Below, in pieces: positions 48,392-58,406 of a DNA stretch of 64,000 nt. Under the pieces are notes generated by a model. The model had not been told where the DNA came from. It saw nothing but the letters and a program-made list of their open reading frames with translations, and did not search any database. The translations under genes and the position numbers were made by a program. Origin of the DNA: Saccharolobus caldissimus (GTDB lineage Archaea > Thermoproteota > Thermoprotei_A > Sulfolobales > Sulfolobaceae). The stretch covers positions 1,762,001 to 1,826,000 of the forward strand of contig NZ_AP025226.1 in the NCBI RefSeq assembly GCF_020886315.1, given 5' to 3'. Every line of letters begins with the position of its first letter. The stretch's first letter is position 1.

Positions 48392-49504
48392 GTGGAGATC
48401 AAAAGTAAGTTCTTAATCTTAGGACTAATAATTATGTTATTCAACTCAATATATCAATATTCTTGGAACTCAATAGCTCCTTTATTACTTAGAACACTTA
48501 ATGTCAATTTAACAGAAGTCGAACTAGCATTTACATTATACGTTATCTTCTCGTCTTTTTCCCAGATTATTGGAGGTTATATTATTGATACATTAGGTCC
48601 TAAATTAATAGGAGTATTTTGCTCTATTCTTTTCTCCTTAGGTTTTCTGGTACCAGTCTTTATTAGAAACATTCTAGTATTTTATGCTTTCTGGTCCGTA
48701 GGAAGTATTGCTGAAGGTATACTATATGGAGTCGCTGTAAATTTAGCGATAAAATGGTATGAAAAAAGTAGGGGTTTTGCTACTGGATTAATATCATTAG
48801 GGTTTGGAATAGGAGGTGCTATTTTTAATCCATTTATTTCTTTATTTAAATATTATTTCTTTCCATTCATTATAATTGGATTTTTATCACTAATTATTTT
48901 GCTTATTATTTCACTTAATATAAGTTATCCTCCTAAGGATGTCTTAAAGGGACAGAATCCAGTTACTGTAATTAAAAGGAGGGATTGGTGGGTACTTTAT
49001 TTTTCATACGTTTTAGCTATTATACCTCTTCTTTCATTTTCTTCATCTTTGTCTTTTTTAGGTTCTAAATTACCAAAATGGGAACTTTTATTAGCAATAA
49101 CGCTATTTCCAATAATGAGTGGAGTAGGTAGGCCACTCTTTGGGATGATTTCTGATAGGCTAAATAGATTTAATAGCATTATTTTACTAAATACTCTATC
49201 TTTAATATCTTCAATGCTTTCACTAATCTCGTTACCAATTTCAGCGATATTAGTGGGATTATTTGGCGGTTCTACATTAACGTTATATCTATCTTTTGTG
49301 GGAGATTTGTATGGGACTAGATTTTCTGGGACTAATAGCGGAATGCTATACACTGCAAAAGCTGTAGCTGGAGTTTTGAGTAGTACCTTATTAGGGTTTC
49401 TTATTCTAAAAAACATAAAATTGGCAATATTATTTATCATTATTTCGCCTGTAATATCAATTCTTCTACTTACTATAATAAAATTTAGATATATGTCAAA
49501 CTAA
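48392..49504 (+). CDS. MFS transporter (OFA-like)
   Basis: 370 residues, 12 predicted membrane helices. The loop between helices 2 and 3 ([14 protein letters not shown]) and the loop between helices 8 and 9 ([12 protein letters not shown]) are the usual MFS signatures. The layout resembles the oxalate/formate antiporter or monocarboxylate group, so an organic acid is a plausible substrate. It starts at GTG and overlaps the ExoIII gene by 9 bases at its end. Confidence 0.85.
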   Translation: MEIKSKFLILGLIIMLFNSIYQYSWNSIAPLLLRTLNVNLTEVELAFTLYVIFSSFSQIIGGYIIDTLGPKLIGVFCSILFSLGFLVPVFIRNILVFYAFWSVGSIAEGILYGVAVNLAIKWYEKSRGFATGLISLGFGIGGAIFNPFISLFKYYFFPFIIIGFLSLIILLIISLNISYPPKDVLKGQNPVTVIKRRDWWVLYFSYVLAIIPLLSFSSSLSFLGSKLPKWELLLAITLFPIMSGVGRPLFGMISDRLNRFNSIILLNTLSLISSMLSLISLPISAILVGLFGGSTLTLYLSFVGDLYGTRFSGTNSGMLYTAKAVAGVLSSTLLGFLILKNIKLAILFIIISPVISILLLTIIKFRYMSN

Positions 49505-50239
49505 CTCTAAAATTATTGGAGCATGATCTGAACCTAATACATTATCTAAAATGTCGGCGTTTCTTATTCTCCCTTCTAATTCTTTAGAAACTAAACAATA
49601 GTCTAACCTTAAGCCCATATTTCTTTCTCTAGCATTCATCATAAAACTCCACCAGCTGTATTTTCTCTCATTTGGATGAAAATATCTAAAAGTATCTATA
49701 TACCCTAAAGAGAGAAAATGGGAAAACCACGCTTTTTCTTGGGGAGTTAAACCAGGTATAGATGGATCATCGTAAGCTGCGTCAATATTCTGATGTGCTA
49801 CATTAAAATCTCCACAAACTATCACTGGCTTTATTTTCCTTAATTTTTCAGAAAAATTCTCAATTGAATTATTAAATTTTAATTTAAACTCTAGTCTACT
49901 TAAATTATCTCCTGCTCTAGGAAAATAGGAATTTATTATAAAGAAATCTTGAAGCTCAACTGTAATTACTCTTCCTTCATTATCAAATTCACTAATTCCA
50001 ATTCCCTTAATGACGTTAATCGGTTTAATTACGGATAACGTCATTACTCCACTATAACCCTTTCTTTTCGCTGGAAATGAGAAAATGTTATACCCAAGCA
50101 TTATAAAGTCTAATGGTACTATTTCACCTCTTATTTCTTGAAATAATATGATATCGTATTTATCACTTTTAATAAATTCCAGTAAGTTTTTCTTTAATGC
50201 TGAACGTAACCCGTTAATATTCCAACTTACTATTTTCAC
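49496..50239 (-). CDS. xth: exodeoxyribonuclease III / AP endonuclease
   Basis: 247 residues of the ExoIII branch of the EEP family: WNINGLRS (Asn), LFQEIRG (catalytic Glu), [15 protein letters not shown] (Asp and Asn), and GSDHAPI (Asp-His). It cuts DNA 5' of abasic sites in base excision repair and degrades 3' ends. It is 10 bases downstream of the SDR gene in the same direction. Confidence 0.93.
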   Translation of the reverse strand: MKIVSWNINGLRSALKKNLLEFIKSDKYDIILFQEIRGEIVPLDFIMLGYNIFSFPAKRKGYSGVMTLSVIKPINVIKGIGISEFDNEGRVITVELQDFFIINSYFPRAGDNLSRLEFKLKFNNSIENFSEKLRKIKPVIVCGDFNVAHQNIDAAYDDPSIPGLTPQEKAWFSHFLSLGYIDTFRYFHPNERKYSWWSFMMNARERNMGLRLDYCLVSKELEGRIRNADILDNVLGSDHAPIILELV

Positions 50240-50249
50240 AATTTAGATT

Positions 50250-51011
50250 TCAAACTGAGTGAGTTAAATTATCTATTCTCCCGCCGTCTGCTACAATAAC
50301 TTGGCCAGTTATATACCTAGATTCCTCACTAGCTAAGAACAATACGATATTAGCAATATCTATAGGTTTCCCAGTGGTTTTCAATACTGTCTTATTTCTA
50401 AATATTTCCCTTAACTTTTCAGCCTCACTTTCAGTTTTTCCTCCAAGTGTCATATCAGTTTCAGTCCAGCCTGGTGCAACTGCATTGACTCTTATTCCAT
50501 ATTTACCTAATTCGAAAGCTAATCTTTTAGTTAAAATTATTACTCCCGCTTTAGTTATAGCGTAGAAAGTTGTGCCTTCAGCAGCTGTACCTATGCCTGC
50601 ATTTGATGCGATATTCACTATTACTCCGTTTTTAGACCTCTTTAATAATGGAAGAAATTCATATGTTACATATATAGTCCCATTTAAATTAACCCTTAAC
50701 ATCTTTTCATACTTCTCTTCATCAAATTCCTCAAAGGGCATAAGTAGCATAATTCCTGCATTATTAACTAAAATGTCTATCTTTCCGAATTCTCTTTCTA
50801 CAATATCTTTAGCCTTTTTCACATCATTTCTATTTCCTACGTTGCATTTAATCGTCTTTACCCCTTTTCCTTCAAGTTCCTTAGCTTCTTTTTCCGATGA
50901 ATTATAAAGAGCTATTACCTTAGCACCTTCATTTAAAAAGCCCTCTGTGATAGCCCTTCCTATTCCTCTCGTTCCTCCAGTTACTAGGGCTATTTTATCT
51001 TTAAACCTCAT
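50250..51011 (-). CDS. short-chain dehydrogenase/reductase (FabG-like)
   Basis: 253 residues of a classical SDR: TGGTRGIG cofactor loop, NNAG, catalytic Ser in NIASNAG, YAITK (Tyr-Lys), and a C-terminal GGRIDNL end. The short N-terminal Asn-Ser-Ser after strand 2 suits NADP. It resembles 3-oxoacyl-ACP reductases or glucose dehydrogenases; the substrate is unknown. Operon with ExoIII. Confidence 0.9.
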   Translation of the reverse strand: MRFKDKIALVTGGTRGIGRAITEGFLNEGAKVIALYNSSEKEAKELEGKGVKTIKCNVGNRNDVKKAKDIVEREFGKIDILVNNAGIMLLMPFEEFDEEKYEKMLRVNLNGTIYVTYEFLPLLKRSKNGVIVNIASNAGIGTAAEGTTFYAITKAGVIILTKRLAFELGKYGIRVNAVAPGWTETDMTLGGKTESEAEKLREIFRNKTVLKTTGKPIDIANIVLFLASEESRYITGQVIVADGGRIDNLTHSV

Positions 51012-51066
51012 AGTAAGAAAACAACCGTATGTCTTATTAACGTTTTCCTCTAGGATACATTATAAT

Positions 51067-52170
51067 GTGATTAGAAAATTCGTAGGACAATTCTTCATAG
51101 TAACTAGTTTTACTATGATAGGGCTTCTGTTTCCAGTTGAATTTTATAGTGAGACTAAATCTTTATTTCTATTGGGTATTATAACGGGAATTTATAATTC
51201 TTTCAACGCATTAGGCTCTTACATATGGGGTTATTTAATAGATAGAACCAGGCTTAGGAAGGAATATGCTTTATTATTATCTGTTTCTGGATTAATTATC
51301 GGAATAGTTTATCATAGTAACAAACTAATAGCATACGAGTTAAGCGGCTTTTTCTCTGCATTAGATGGTCCCATATATTCCGCTATCTTATTAGAGACCG
51401 TGCCTCAAGAGAGATTAATACTTGGTAATACACGATTGTCTCAAATATCATTAGCTGGAAACATAACTGGCAGTTTATTATCGGCGTTCTACCATAATGA
51501 CTATCTTATAATTATATTTTTCACGATCTCGTTAATATTAAATATAATTCATATACCTAAATATGACGGGGGAATTAACTATGACGCAGTTGATAGAAAT
51601 AAAGTACTTAGAATTTTATATATTCCAGTAATCTCTTATTTCTGGTTTAATATGGCCGCTGAAATCTTCTACACCTTATATGTTCCTTTAAATTATTTAA
51701 TGGCGAATCCCTCATATATTATATTTATCAGTTATTCATTACTTTATTTAATAGAGGAAGTAATATATAGTAAGGGAATGAATATAGTTAAGGGAAAAGA
51801 AGAATATTTCATGTTTATTGTGATTTTAGGTAGATCAATAATTGCACTATCTCTCGTGTACATAATCATGATAGGGTTTAATATACATGTTATGACAATG
51901 TTATTCTTTCTAACTTTTGGTCCTCTCTTCCCTATATATAACATATCTTTCTTCTCGATATTGATAAGAGGATTAAGGAAGAATAAGGCGACCGTAATAG
52001 GAATATTTAACGCTAGCGAAGACATTGCAAACATAGTGGGCGGATTCTTAGCAGGATATACCAATAATATAGCTTCTGGATATCAGATATCATTCTACTC
52101 TTTTGCCCTATCTATGTTCTTTCTATACCTTTACTTACGTAAACCCCTCCTAATTAAAGCCTCTTCGTAA
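51067..52170 (+). CDS. MFS-type membrane transporter
   Basis: 367 residues from GTG 51067, with about 11-12 helices. The loop WGYLIDRTRLRKEYA after helix 2 is the MFS DRxxR motif; a repeat-like segment occurs in the second half. The longer frame from 50947 runs antisense through the start of the SDR gene and is rejected. The last 40 bp overlap the thioesterase gene on the other strand. Substrate unknown. Confidence 0.8.
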   Translation: MIRKFVGQFFIVTSFTMIGLLFPVEFYSETKSLFLLGIITGIYNSFNALGSYIWGYLIDRTRLRKEYALLLSVSGLIIGIVYHSNKLIAYELSGFFSALDGPIYSAILLETVPQERLILGNTRLSQISLAGNITGSLLSAFYHNDYLIIIFFTISLILNIIHIPKYDGGINYDAVDRNKVLRILYIPVISYFWFNMAAEIFYTLYVPLNYLMANPSYIIFISYSLLYLIEEVIYSKGMNIVKGKEEYFMFIVILGRSIIALSLVYIIMIGFNIHVMTMLFFLTFGPLFPIYNISFFSILIRGLRKNKATVIGIFNASEDIANIVGGFLAGYTNNIASGYQISFYSFALSMFFLYLYLRKPLLIKASS

Positions 52171-53078
52171 AGCCTCTTCTCTCTATCTGATTGAGGATTA
52201 TATACTGGCATTTTTATTGGCTTACCTTCCTTGTTAACTCTCACGTAAGTGAAGTATGCAGTAGCTACGTGTTCCTTTACTCCATTCAAATCCTCTCTTA
52301 TCACATTTATTATAATGTCAGCTGAAGTATTACCTACGTAAACTAGCCCAGCTCTAATCGTTATAATATCGTTAATTCTAATCGGGGAGTAAAAAGTGAG
52401 ACCCTTAACAGCTACCGTAACGACTTCAGCAGAATTCGTATTTTCGTTTTGTGATATATAGTTTAAACAAAGTATTCCACCGATATCGTCCATAAGCTTA
52501 AGTAATCTTCCAGCAGACATTATTTTTCCATCGTACGTTAAACTTGGTGATACGTGAATCGTATTGGCTAATCTATATCTTAGACCTTCAGTTGGATCCT
52601 CTATTTGGAATCTCATCCTTTGCCTATTACTAATTCTTTGTAATCTTAATTCCCTTCTTTTCTTAGCTTCCTCAATTTTTTTATTTTCTTCTTCATTGGT
52701 TGCCGTAATTTTGACACTTATTGGAGTAGGTCTTAATAGATCATCTACTTTAACGTAAGTAGCATATGCAGAAACTACCTCTGTATTATGAGTGAACGCT
52801 CTGACTTCAACCTCAAGTGAGGTATTGCCGACGTAAACTACTTCGCCTCTTACTTTTATTATGTCACCTAATTTTACGGGCTTCTTAAATATAACGTCCT
52901 CTATTGACGCCAAAAGTGTTGTACCCTTTGCAACTTTAATAGCTGAAAGCATACCGGTTTCCACTAGGAGAAATAACATATCTCCTCCATGCATTCTATT
53001 CATAAAATTAGATTGTTCGTAATGGACAAAGCTATATGTTTCTACTACGGTGTCATATATTCTTAAGGATGACATCAT
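52131..53078 (-). CDS. acyl-CoA thioesterase with two hotdog domains
   Basis: 315 residues as two tandem ACOT-type hotdog domains (about 10-130 and 165-290), each with a similar run: NRMHGGDMLFLLVETG in the first and AGRLLKLMDDIGGILCL in the second, then VYVGNTSxxxx in both. The second domain carries the acidic MDD, the first an Asn/His, like eukaryotic BFIT/ACOT enzymes. It hydrolyses acyl-CoA. Its start overlaps the end of the 129-residue gene by 26 bases, placing it last in the nurA-herA operon. Confidence 0.88.
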   Translation of the reverse strand: MMSSLRIYDTVVETYSFVHYEQSNFMNRMHGGDMLFLLVETGMLSAIKVAKGTTLLASIEDVIFKKPVKLGDIIKVRGEVVYVGNTSLEVEVRAFTHNTEVVSAYATYVKVDDLLRPTPISVKITATNEEENKKIEEAKKRRELRLQRISNRQRMRFQIEDPTEGLRYRLANTIHVSPSLTYDGKIMSAGRLLKLMDDIGGILCLNYISQNENTNSAEVVTVAVKGLTFYSPIRINDIITIRAGLVYVGNTSADIIINVIREDLNGVKEHVATAYFTYVRVNKEGKPIKMPVYNPQSDREKRLYEEALIRRGLRK

Positions 53079-53442
53079 TAAGTATCTCAGCTATCTTAAC
53101 AAAATTTTTATCTCTTTTAGAATACTCAAGAACTATATCCCTTAGCTGCTTTAAAACAGATTTCCAATCGAAATTGTTTATGAGATTCTCTGGAATTTGA
53201 AAGAAATCTAACCTTTTCTCATAAGCTGACATATAGGGTAGATATTCATCTTCAGCAACTCTTAACATTGCTATTCCTCTTCTATCTAAAACATACTCAT
53301 AAATTCCAGATTTCCACAAAGTTATAGAGAAATCGTCTGAAGGAGGAAAGTATTTTCTTATTAGTTTTAGAAATGATATGACGTTTTCCTTATTTTTATT
53401 TCTCTTCAAGGAACTTAAGGCATGTTGTAATTCTTCTTCCAT
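53053..53442 (-). CDS. hypothetical protein in the NurA-HerA operon
   Basis: 129 residues, soluble and rich in helices (EEELQHALSSLKRNKNKENV; LINNFDWKSVLKQLRDIVLEY) with a short beta hairpin (ITLWKSGIYEYVLDRRGIAML). No family recognised. It starts 25 bp after herA and overlaps the thioesterase gene, so it is cotranscribed with the DNA-processing pair. Confidence 0.6.
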   Translation of the reverse strand: MEEELQHALSSLKRNKNKENVISFLKLIRKYFPPSDDFSITLWKSGIYEYVLDRRGIAMLRVAEDEYLPYMSAYEKRLDFFQIPENLINNFDWKSVLKQLRDIVLEYSKRDKNFVKIAEILNDVILKNI

Positions 53443-53467
53443 TAGATACCATTAAAGTCACAGTTAT

Positions 53468-55294
53468 TTATGTTTTAGATAAGTCATAATGCCCTAATGG
53501 GGGAGGAACTGCAACTTTTAATTTAATTTTACCTTCCCTAAGCCAAGGTGTTAGTAAATAAGCTACTCCATTTCTTTCCCAATTTAACGTTTTGGCCTCA
53601 GTCTTTGAAAGACCTAATGACTCAGCAACCTCAGACTTGATTCTGAATACTGCTTTAGTATTAGCCAGTTGTATAATTATATCGCTCAGGTCGTTAGGGT
53701 TATGAGTTGCAAATATGAAGCCTATTTTTCTTCTTCTACCAAGCCTCATCATAGTCGCTATTTTTCCAGCTACTCTTCTTATATAGTTTGTGTCCTCCTC
53801 AGCTCCCTTTGAAGAAGGAAAGAATCTATGCGCTTCGTCTATTATTATTACAAATCTTCCTTTAATACTACCACTTCGCATTTGCCTCTCTCTAAACTCA
53901 AATAAACGGTCTAAAAAGTAATAAGTGAGAATTTTTTGTGAGAAGTCGTCTAGCTCACTATTATAGAGATCAAATACTATAGTTGAAGAGGAATTTTGAA
54001 GTATTCTGATTAAAGGAAATCTTTCAACACCTACATCAAAAAGTTGGGTCTCTTTAAGTAAATATAAACCTCTTACTATATTTTCTCTAGTGCTCTTATG
54101 TATTTCAACACCCTCTAAGGAGTTATTATTAAATAAGTCTATTAGCTCGTCTAAGGTTGAAATTTCTTTACCTTTCTTCCTAATCATTATCTTAATGAAA
54201 TGTGAGGCTTGCTCACTAAAGTAAGGATTAAGCTTATGTAAAATCTTCCTGACATCTTTAAATCTGAAGTAAAACGGATAAATAGTAACTTGAGAGTTCC
54301 ATTCAGAATTTGATACTATAATTTTGTTATTAACAACTGAAGTATAAAGTGTGAGACCCTTATTATTAAGGTAATTAACTATAGGCTTTACAAACATTTC
54401 ATAATACGTCTTAGTTATTGAGTTAACCGATCTAGCTTTACCTAAATATTTTCTGACCCAAGTTTTACTTATCGGGTATATTATGTCTAAATTAATACCT
54501 TTAACAATAGCCCCATAAAGTTGATTAAATTCTTCTACGCCATTACGTACTATTTTATCAGTCTTGTCTGGAGGTAAAAATATGTGATAGTAGTCTCCAG
54601 TTGCGTCGAGAATAAATATCTTAGTATTCTCTTCATTAATTACATTGAATCCAGCTATTAAATCCTTAATGAATGAAGTTTTACCTGCGCCAGTAGTTCC
54701 TAATATAAGCATGTGAAAATTTAAATCATCTAAACTGATACTTACTCTAACCTTCCCGTAAGATGTATCTAAAAAACCTATCTTTAACAAACCTCTAGTA
54801 GTTCCCAATGATCTTTCGATTACTTCTGGCTTTGGGATTATAACTGGAGATTGAGGCTCTAACGTTATATCAGCAGCTTCAGGTTCTGACGAGGATAAAA
54901 AATCGATTTTAGTGAGCATTTCGCATTTAAGTGTAACATTAGTTATCAAAGACCCTGGCTCATCGTCTCCTACACCTATACTGCTTAGTACACTTGAGTC
55001 ACCTATTAGCAATGAGGATGCGTCATTTCTTTCATATCCTATAACTCGAAGCAAAATAAAGTAAAGGGTTTTAATATCTATAGCTCCCAAAAATATCCCT
55101 ATCTTCCCTAAGAAGGGGTATTTATAATAAGTATTTGGATCTACAATTACGTTTACAGTGTTACTCTCCTCATCTATTTTGCTAGGAACGTATCTAGAAA
55201 CTTTTCCTATAATATCTCCTAACGTTATTGCTAGTGCTCTAGCTTTTGAAATTTTATCCTTAATATCATTGTACAGAGAGGAATCAGAACTCAT
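53468..55294 (-). CDS. HerA-like hexameric DNA translocase, divergent
   Basis: 608 residues: an N-terminal beta-barrel-like HAS domain (about 25-160), then an FtsK/HerA RecA core with Walker A LGTTGAGKTSF (about 199-208), Walker B VIIIDEAHRFFPS and an arginine-finger region MRLGRRRKIGFIFATHNP. Standard Sulfolobus HerA is about 500 residues and lies with rad50-mre11-nurA; this is a larger paralogue with its own NurA-like partner, overlapping it by ATGA. Probably pumps DNA to the nuclease during end processing or defence. Confidence 0.85.
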   Translation of the reverse strand: MSSDSSLYNDIKDKISKARALAITLGDIIGKVSRYVPSKIDEESNTVNVIVDPNTYYKYPFLGKIGIFLGAIDIKTLYFILLRVIGYERNDASSLLIGDSSVLSSIGVGDDEPGSLITNVTLKCEMLTKIDFLSSSEPEAADITLEPQSPVIIPKPEVIERSLGTTRGLLKIGFLDTSYGKVRVSISLDDLNFHMLILGTTGAGKTSFIKDLIAGFNVINEENTKIFILDATGDYYHIFLPPDKTDKIVRNGVEEFNQLYGAIVKGINLDIIYPISKTWVRKYLGKARSVNSITKTYYEMFVKPIVNYLNNKGLTLYTSVVNNKIIVSNSEWNSQVTIYPFYFRFKDVRKILHKLNPYFSEQASHFIKIMIRKKGKEISTLDELIDLFNNNSLEGVEIHKSTRENIVRGLYLLKETQLFDVGVERFPLIRILQNSSSTIVFDLYNSELDDFSQKILTYYFLDRLFEFRERQMRSGSIKGRFVIIIDEAHRFFPSSKGAEEDTNYIRRVAGKIATMMRLGRRRKIGFIFATHNPNDLSDIIIQLANTKAVFRIKSEVAESLGLSKTEAKTLNWERNGVAYLLTPWLREGKIKLKVAVPPPLGHYDLSKT

Positions 55295-56427
55295 ACTCCC
55301 ACCTGCTCCAATTTACTGTAAAAGCTAGCCTGTAATCCTAAACTCTCCAGCGTAGCCATTATTATCTTTAACATAGCAGCGCTAATTTCCTTAGCAGTTC
55401 TATCTGCAAAAGCTAATGTTATTGGTATGCCGTCATTTGTGAACTTTAAGGAGACTAAATGGTCTAATATTCTAGGATCGTTATATAAACTTTCTATTCT
55501 TAAAATAGAAAATTTAGGTACATAGGGATGCAGTGGGTAAACAAGATAATTAACATATACTGAAATATTATCTATCTGTCTAAGTATTGGTCCTATAGAT
55601 ATTGGTTTATATGGAGGAGAGAAATTAAATTTTATTAAATCTATAATAAATGACTCATCATTAAAATATTTTTTAGGATCTATTTTATATCTATTAACAA
55701 ATTTAGATTTAAGTTTAGAAATGGCAGATATTAATAATTTAGATTTATCTAATCTTTTCACGACTCCTATTACGTTATTCTTTAATATATTCAAACGAAT
55801 TTTTAATATTTCATTTCTAACTTTACTTTTTAAAAATATCAATGGTGGTATTAAGGGACCATCTAATAAAATAATTGCATTTGCCTCAGCTATCTTTTTA
55901 AGGGCTTCCGTTTCTAAGATTGTCCTAATCTCAGTTTCTATCTCCTCTGGAGATTCAGTCGACGTAAAAAAGCTACCATCTATAGAAAACGTAGTTACAT
56001 ATTCGGAGTTATAAAAAAATGGTATTAAGGGACCTTGTGAACCAGAAGTCGCTAACGCGATAAAAGGTTTATTTAAATTTAAATCAGGAAAGCCGGAAAT
56101 TGGAGGATAAACTCCGATGATAGGATTAAGTGAAGATGAAACTACAACTGAAGCCAAACTAACTATACCCTTTGATGATATGAAACTTCTGCTACTTCCA
56201 TCTAAAGCATATGTTAACGTGAAAATTCTATTTCCTATGATCTCATTTACCGCTTCATCTAAATTAGGAAGAAATATCTCATTACCCTCTTGTCCCATTA
56301 AATTATCATCATAACTATTGTTGCTAATATCTATGTGATATGAATCTAAATAATTTACAATGTATTTGTTAATAATTTCCTTCAGTAATACTTGTAACTC
56401 TATCTTTTTCGTCATTCTCCAAAACAT
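55291..56427 (-). CDS. NurA-domain nuclease paired with HerA-like ATPase
   Basis: 378 residues. NurA metal-binding motifs: YALDGSSRSF (Asp76) and TTFSIDGSFF (Asp150) around an Arg/Ser-rich core, and a late HPYVPKFSILRIES with Pro/His. Such nucleases act as 5'-3' ssDNA exonucleases and ssDNA/dsDNA endonucleases controlled by HerA. The start may be ATG 56427 or the ATG four codons later; a TTTAAATA box is close by. The sequence is clearly unlike the roughly 330-residue main NurA as I recall it. Confidence 0.8.
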   Translation of the reverse strand: MFWRMTKKIELQVLLKEIINKYIVNYLDSYHIDISNNSYDDNLMGQEGNEIFLPNLDEAVNEIIGNRIFTLTYALDGSSRSFISSKGIVSLASVVVSSSLNPIIGVYPPISGFPDLNLNKPFIALATSGSQGPLIPFFYNSEYVTTFSIDGSFFTSTESPEEIETEIRTILETEALKKIAEANAIILLDGPLIPPLIFLKSKVRNEILKIRLNILKNNVIGVVKRLDKSKLLISAISKLKSKFVNRYKIDPKKYFNDESFIIDLIKFNFSPPYKPISIGPILRQIDNISVYVNYLVYPLHPYVPKFSILRIESLYNDPRILDHLVSLKFTNDGIPITLAFADRTAKEISAAMLKIIMATLESLGLQASFYSKLEQVGV

Positions 56428-56588
56428 AATTTATTATGGTAATATTTAAATATGAGGTAATACTAAAAGCATTTCTAAATTAAGGATTACTCCATAAAAA
56501 CTAAGAATATGTTTTCATTTCATTAACATGTTTGCAACATTATCCTTATCAAATGCTAGTGAATAATACGAAAATATTTAATAAACTC

Positions 56589-57914
56589 TTACTCACCTCC
56601 TACACCCGTATAGAGTTTCCTTGCCGCTAACGTCACTACATCCCATACGCGATTAACTGGAGGGACGTATCCGGTCTCAACAAAGAATAATTCTTCTGCA
56701 GTGAAACCTTTTTGTACTACTGCTGCTAGCATATTTAACCTACCCAATACTTCTTCCTCTCCAATAATTTGAGCGCCGATAATTCGCATAGAATTTTCTT
56801 CAGCAATTAATTTAACTATAATATCTTTTCCTCCAGGATAATATCTAGCTCTAGTCTTGTGACGAACAATAGCAGAAACTGTCTTAATACCATATCGCCT
56901 AGCTTCATTTTCAGTTAACCCAGTCTTACCTATTATATATTCCTTAAATTTAGTTATCACAGTACCTACAACACCTGGAAATACAACTTCTTTGCCGCCT
57001 ATGTTATTACCTGCAACAAAACCCATTTTATTTGCAACTGGTGCAAAAGGTATCCAATCTGGCTTTTTAGTTATGATGTTTACAGACTCAGCGGCGTCTC
57101 CAGCTGCATAAACATTTGGAACACTAGTTCTCATATGATCATCTACCCATATTGCTCCAGTTTCTCCAATTTTTATCTGACCTTTAACAACATCTATATT
57201 TGGCTCTACACCTATCGCTACTACTGTTGCATCCACTTCATATTTTCCTTTATCTGTGATGATTAACTTACCGCCATTTTTTATCTCGACTAGACTCTCA
57301 TTTAATTTTACTTCTACTTCACTCATAACTTTCTCTGTTACTATTTTACCCATATCTTCATCAAGCATTCTATTTAAAAGATACTTCCCCCGATGAATAA
57401 GTATTACTTTTTTTCCTCTAGCTTGTAAAGCTTCAGCCATTTCTATTCCTAGTATTCCCCCACCTATTATGGCAATTCTACTAGAGCTCCATAATTCATT
57501 TCTAATTTGTGTAGCATCTGCTGGATGATGAACGTACAAAATCTTTTCTCCTTCTGAGTCTATCCTTTTAGGTCTAGCTCCCATCGAGAGAACTAAATAA
57601 TCAAACTCATACTTTTTCTTCTCTAAATTCTCGAAAATAACTATATTTCTGTCTTTTAGATTTACCTCAACTACCCTCGTATTTATTTTAACATCTATCT
57701 TTCTTTTTTCCTTAAAATATTCTGGAGTATATGTCATAAATAAATTCTCATCGTTAAAAAGGCCTTCAGTATAATATGGTATGCCACAAGGTGCGTGACT
57801 TACCATTCTAGTAGCTTCAAAAACGATAATGTCCATATTAGGCTTTAATCTTCTCGCCCAGGAGGCAGCAGTCATTCCTGCGGCTCCGCCACCTATTACA
57901 ATAAGCTTCTCCAT
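56589..57914 (-). CDS. CoA-disulfide reductase / NAD(P)H sulfur oxidoreductase
   Basis: 441 residues of the single-cysteine pyridine nucleotide-disulfide oxidoreductase group. FAD fold MEKLIVIGGGAAGMTAA, redox Cys43 in SHAPCGIPYY, NAD(P) fold AIIGGGILGIEMAEAL, FAD site VYAAGDAAE, and a C-terminal dimerisation domain ending near YTGVGGE. Family members reduce CoA disulfide, and in hyperthermophiles also elemental sulfur or polysulfide. Single gene with a 160-bp upstream gap. Confidence 0.9.
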   Translation of the reverse strand: MEKLIVIGGGAAGMTAASWARRLKPNMDIIVFEATRMVSHAPCGIPYYTEGLFNDENLFMTYTPEYFKEKRKIDVKINTRVVEVNLKDRNIVIFENLEKKKYEFDYLVLSMGARPKRIDSEGEKILYVHHPADATQIRNELWSSSRIAIIGGGILGIEMAEALQARGKKVILIHRGKYLLNRMLDEDMGKIVTEKVMSEVEVKLNESLVEIKNGGKLIITDKGKYEVDATVVAIGVEPNIDVVKGQIKIGETGAIWVDDHMRTSVPNVYAAGDAAESVNIITKKPDWIPFAPVANKMGFVAGNNIGGKEVVFPGVVGTVITKFKEYIIGKTGLTENEARRYGIKTVSAIVRHKTRARYYPGGKDIIVKLIAEENSMRIIGAQIIGEEEVLGRLNMLAAVVQKGFTAEELFFVETGYVPPVNRVWDVVTLAARKLYTGVGGE

Positions 57915-57968
57915 ATGTATTATTAGTTAATAAAAACTTTCTTATATTTACAGTTTAAAATATAACAC

Positions 57969-58406
57969 ATGAACGCCATTGAAAGATTAAACGAATGCAT
58001 TAATGAATTGAATAGTGTAAACGAGAGTGAGCTAAGTATAAATGAGATTGACTTATTGAAATTTCTGAGAGGACAAATAATTAAATCCAGGTCTCTATTG
58101 GAAATCTTTTCCAAAAGTGTAGATGAGAAGAGATGGGATGACGTGCTATCATCAACTTTTCAAATACTGCAAAGAGCCAATTCCATCTTTGGTTACCTAG
58201 TTCAACCTACGATTTTATCTTTAGTCTCTAAAAGTAAATTATCTGCTATAATTGAAAATGTGATAGATTCTTTAGCATTCGCGATTTCTGAAATGATAGT
58301 AGTACTAAAACAGAACAATAAAATGATAGGCATAGATTCAATAACCGTGAATATAGCGTCAAATCCACCGTCGATATCTGTTTCAGTGGTGATTAAAGGT
58401 GGATGA
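57969..58406 (+). CDS. hypothetical protein upstream of PGI/PMI
   Basis: 145 residues: a helical hairpin-like first two thirds ([39 protein letters not shown]) and a small beta end ([22 protein letters not shown]). No motif recognised. It overlaps the PGI/PMI gene by 8 bases, so it is translationally coupled and possibly a partner. Confidence 0.65.
   Translation: MNAIERLNECINELNSVNESELSINEIDLLKFLRGQIIKSRSLLEIFSKSVDEKRWDDVLSSTFQILQRANSIFGYLVQPTILSLVSKSKLSAIIENVIDSLAFAISEMIVVLKQNNKMIGIDSITVNIASNPPSISVSVVIKGG

Noticed and set aside
50947-51066. N-terminal extension of the MFS gene
   Set aside because: It would run antisense through the SDR gene start and replace a normal MFS N-terminus; GTG 51067 fits better.
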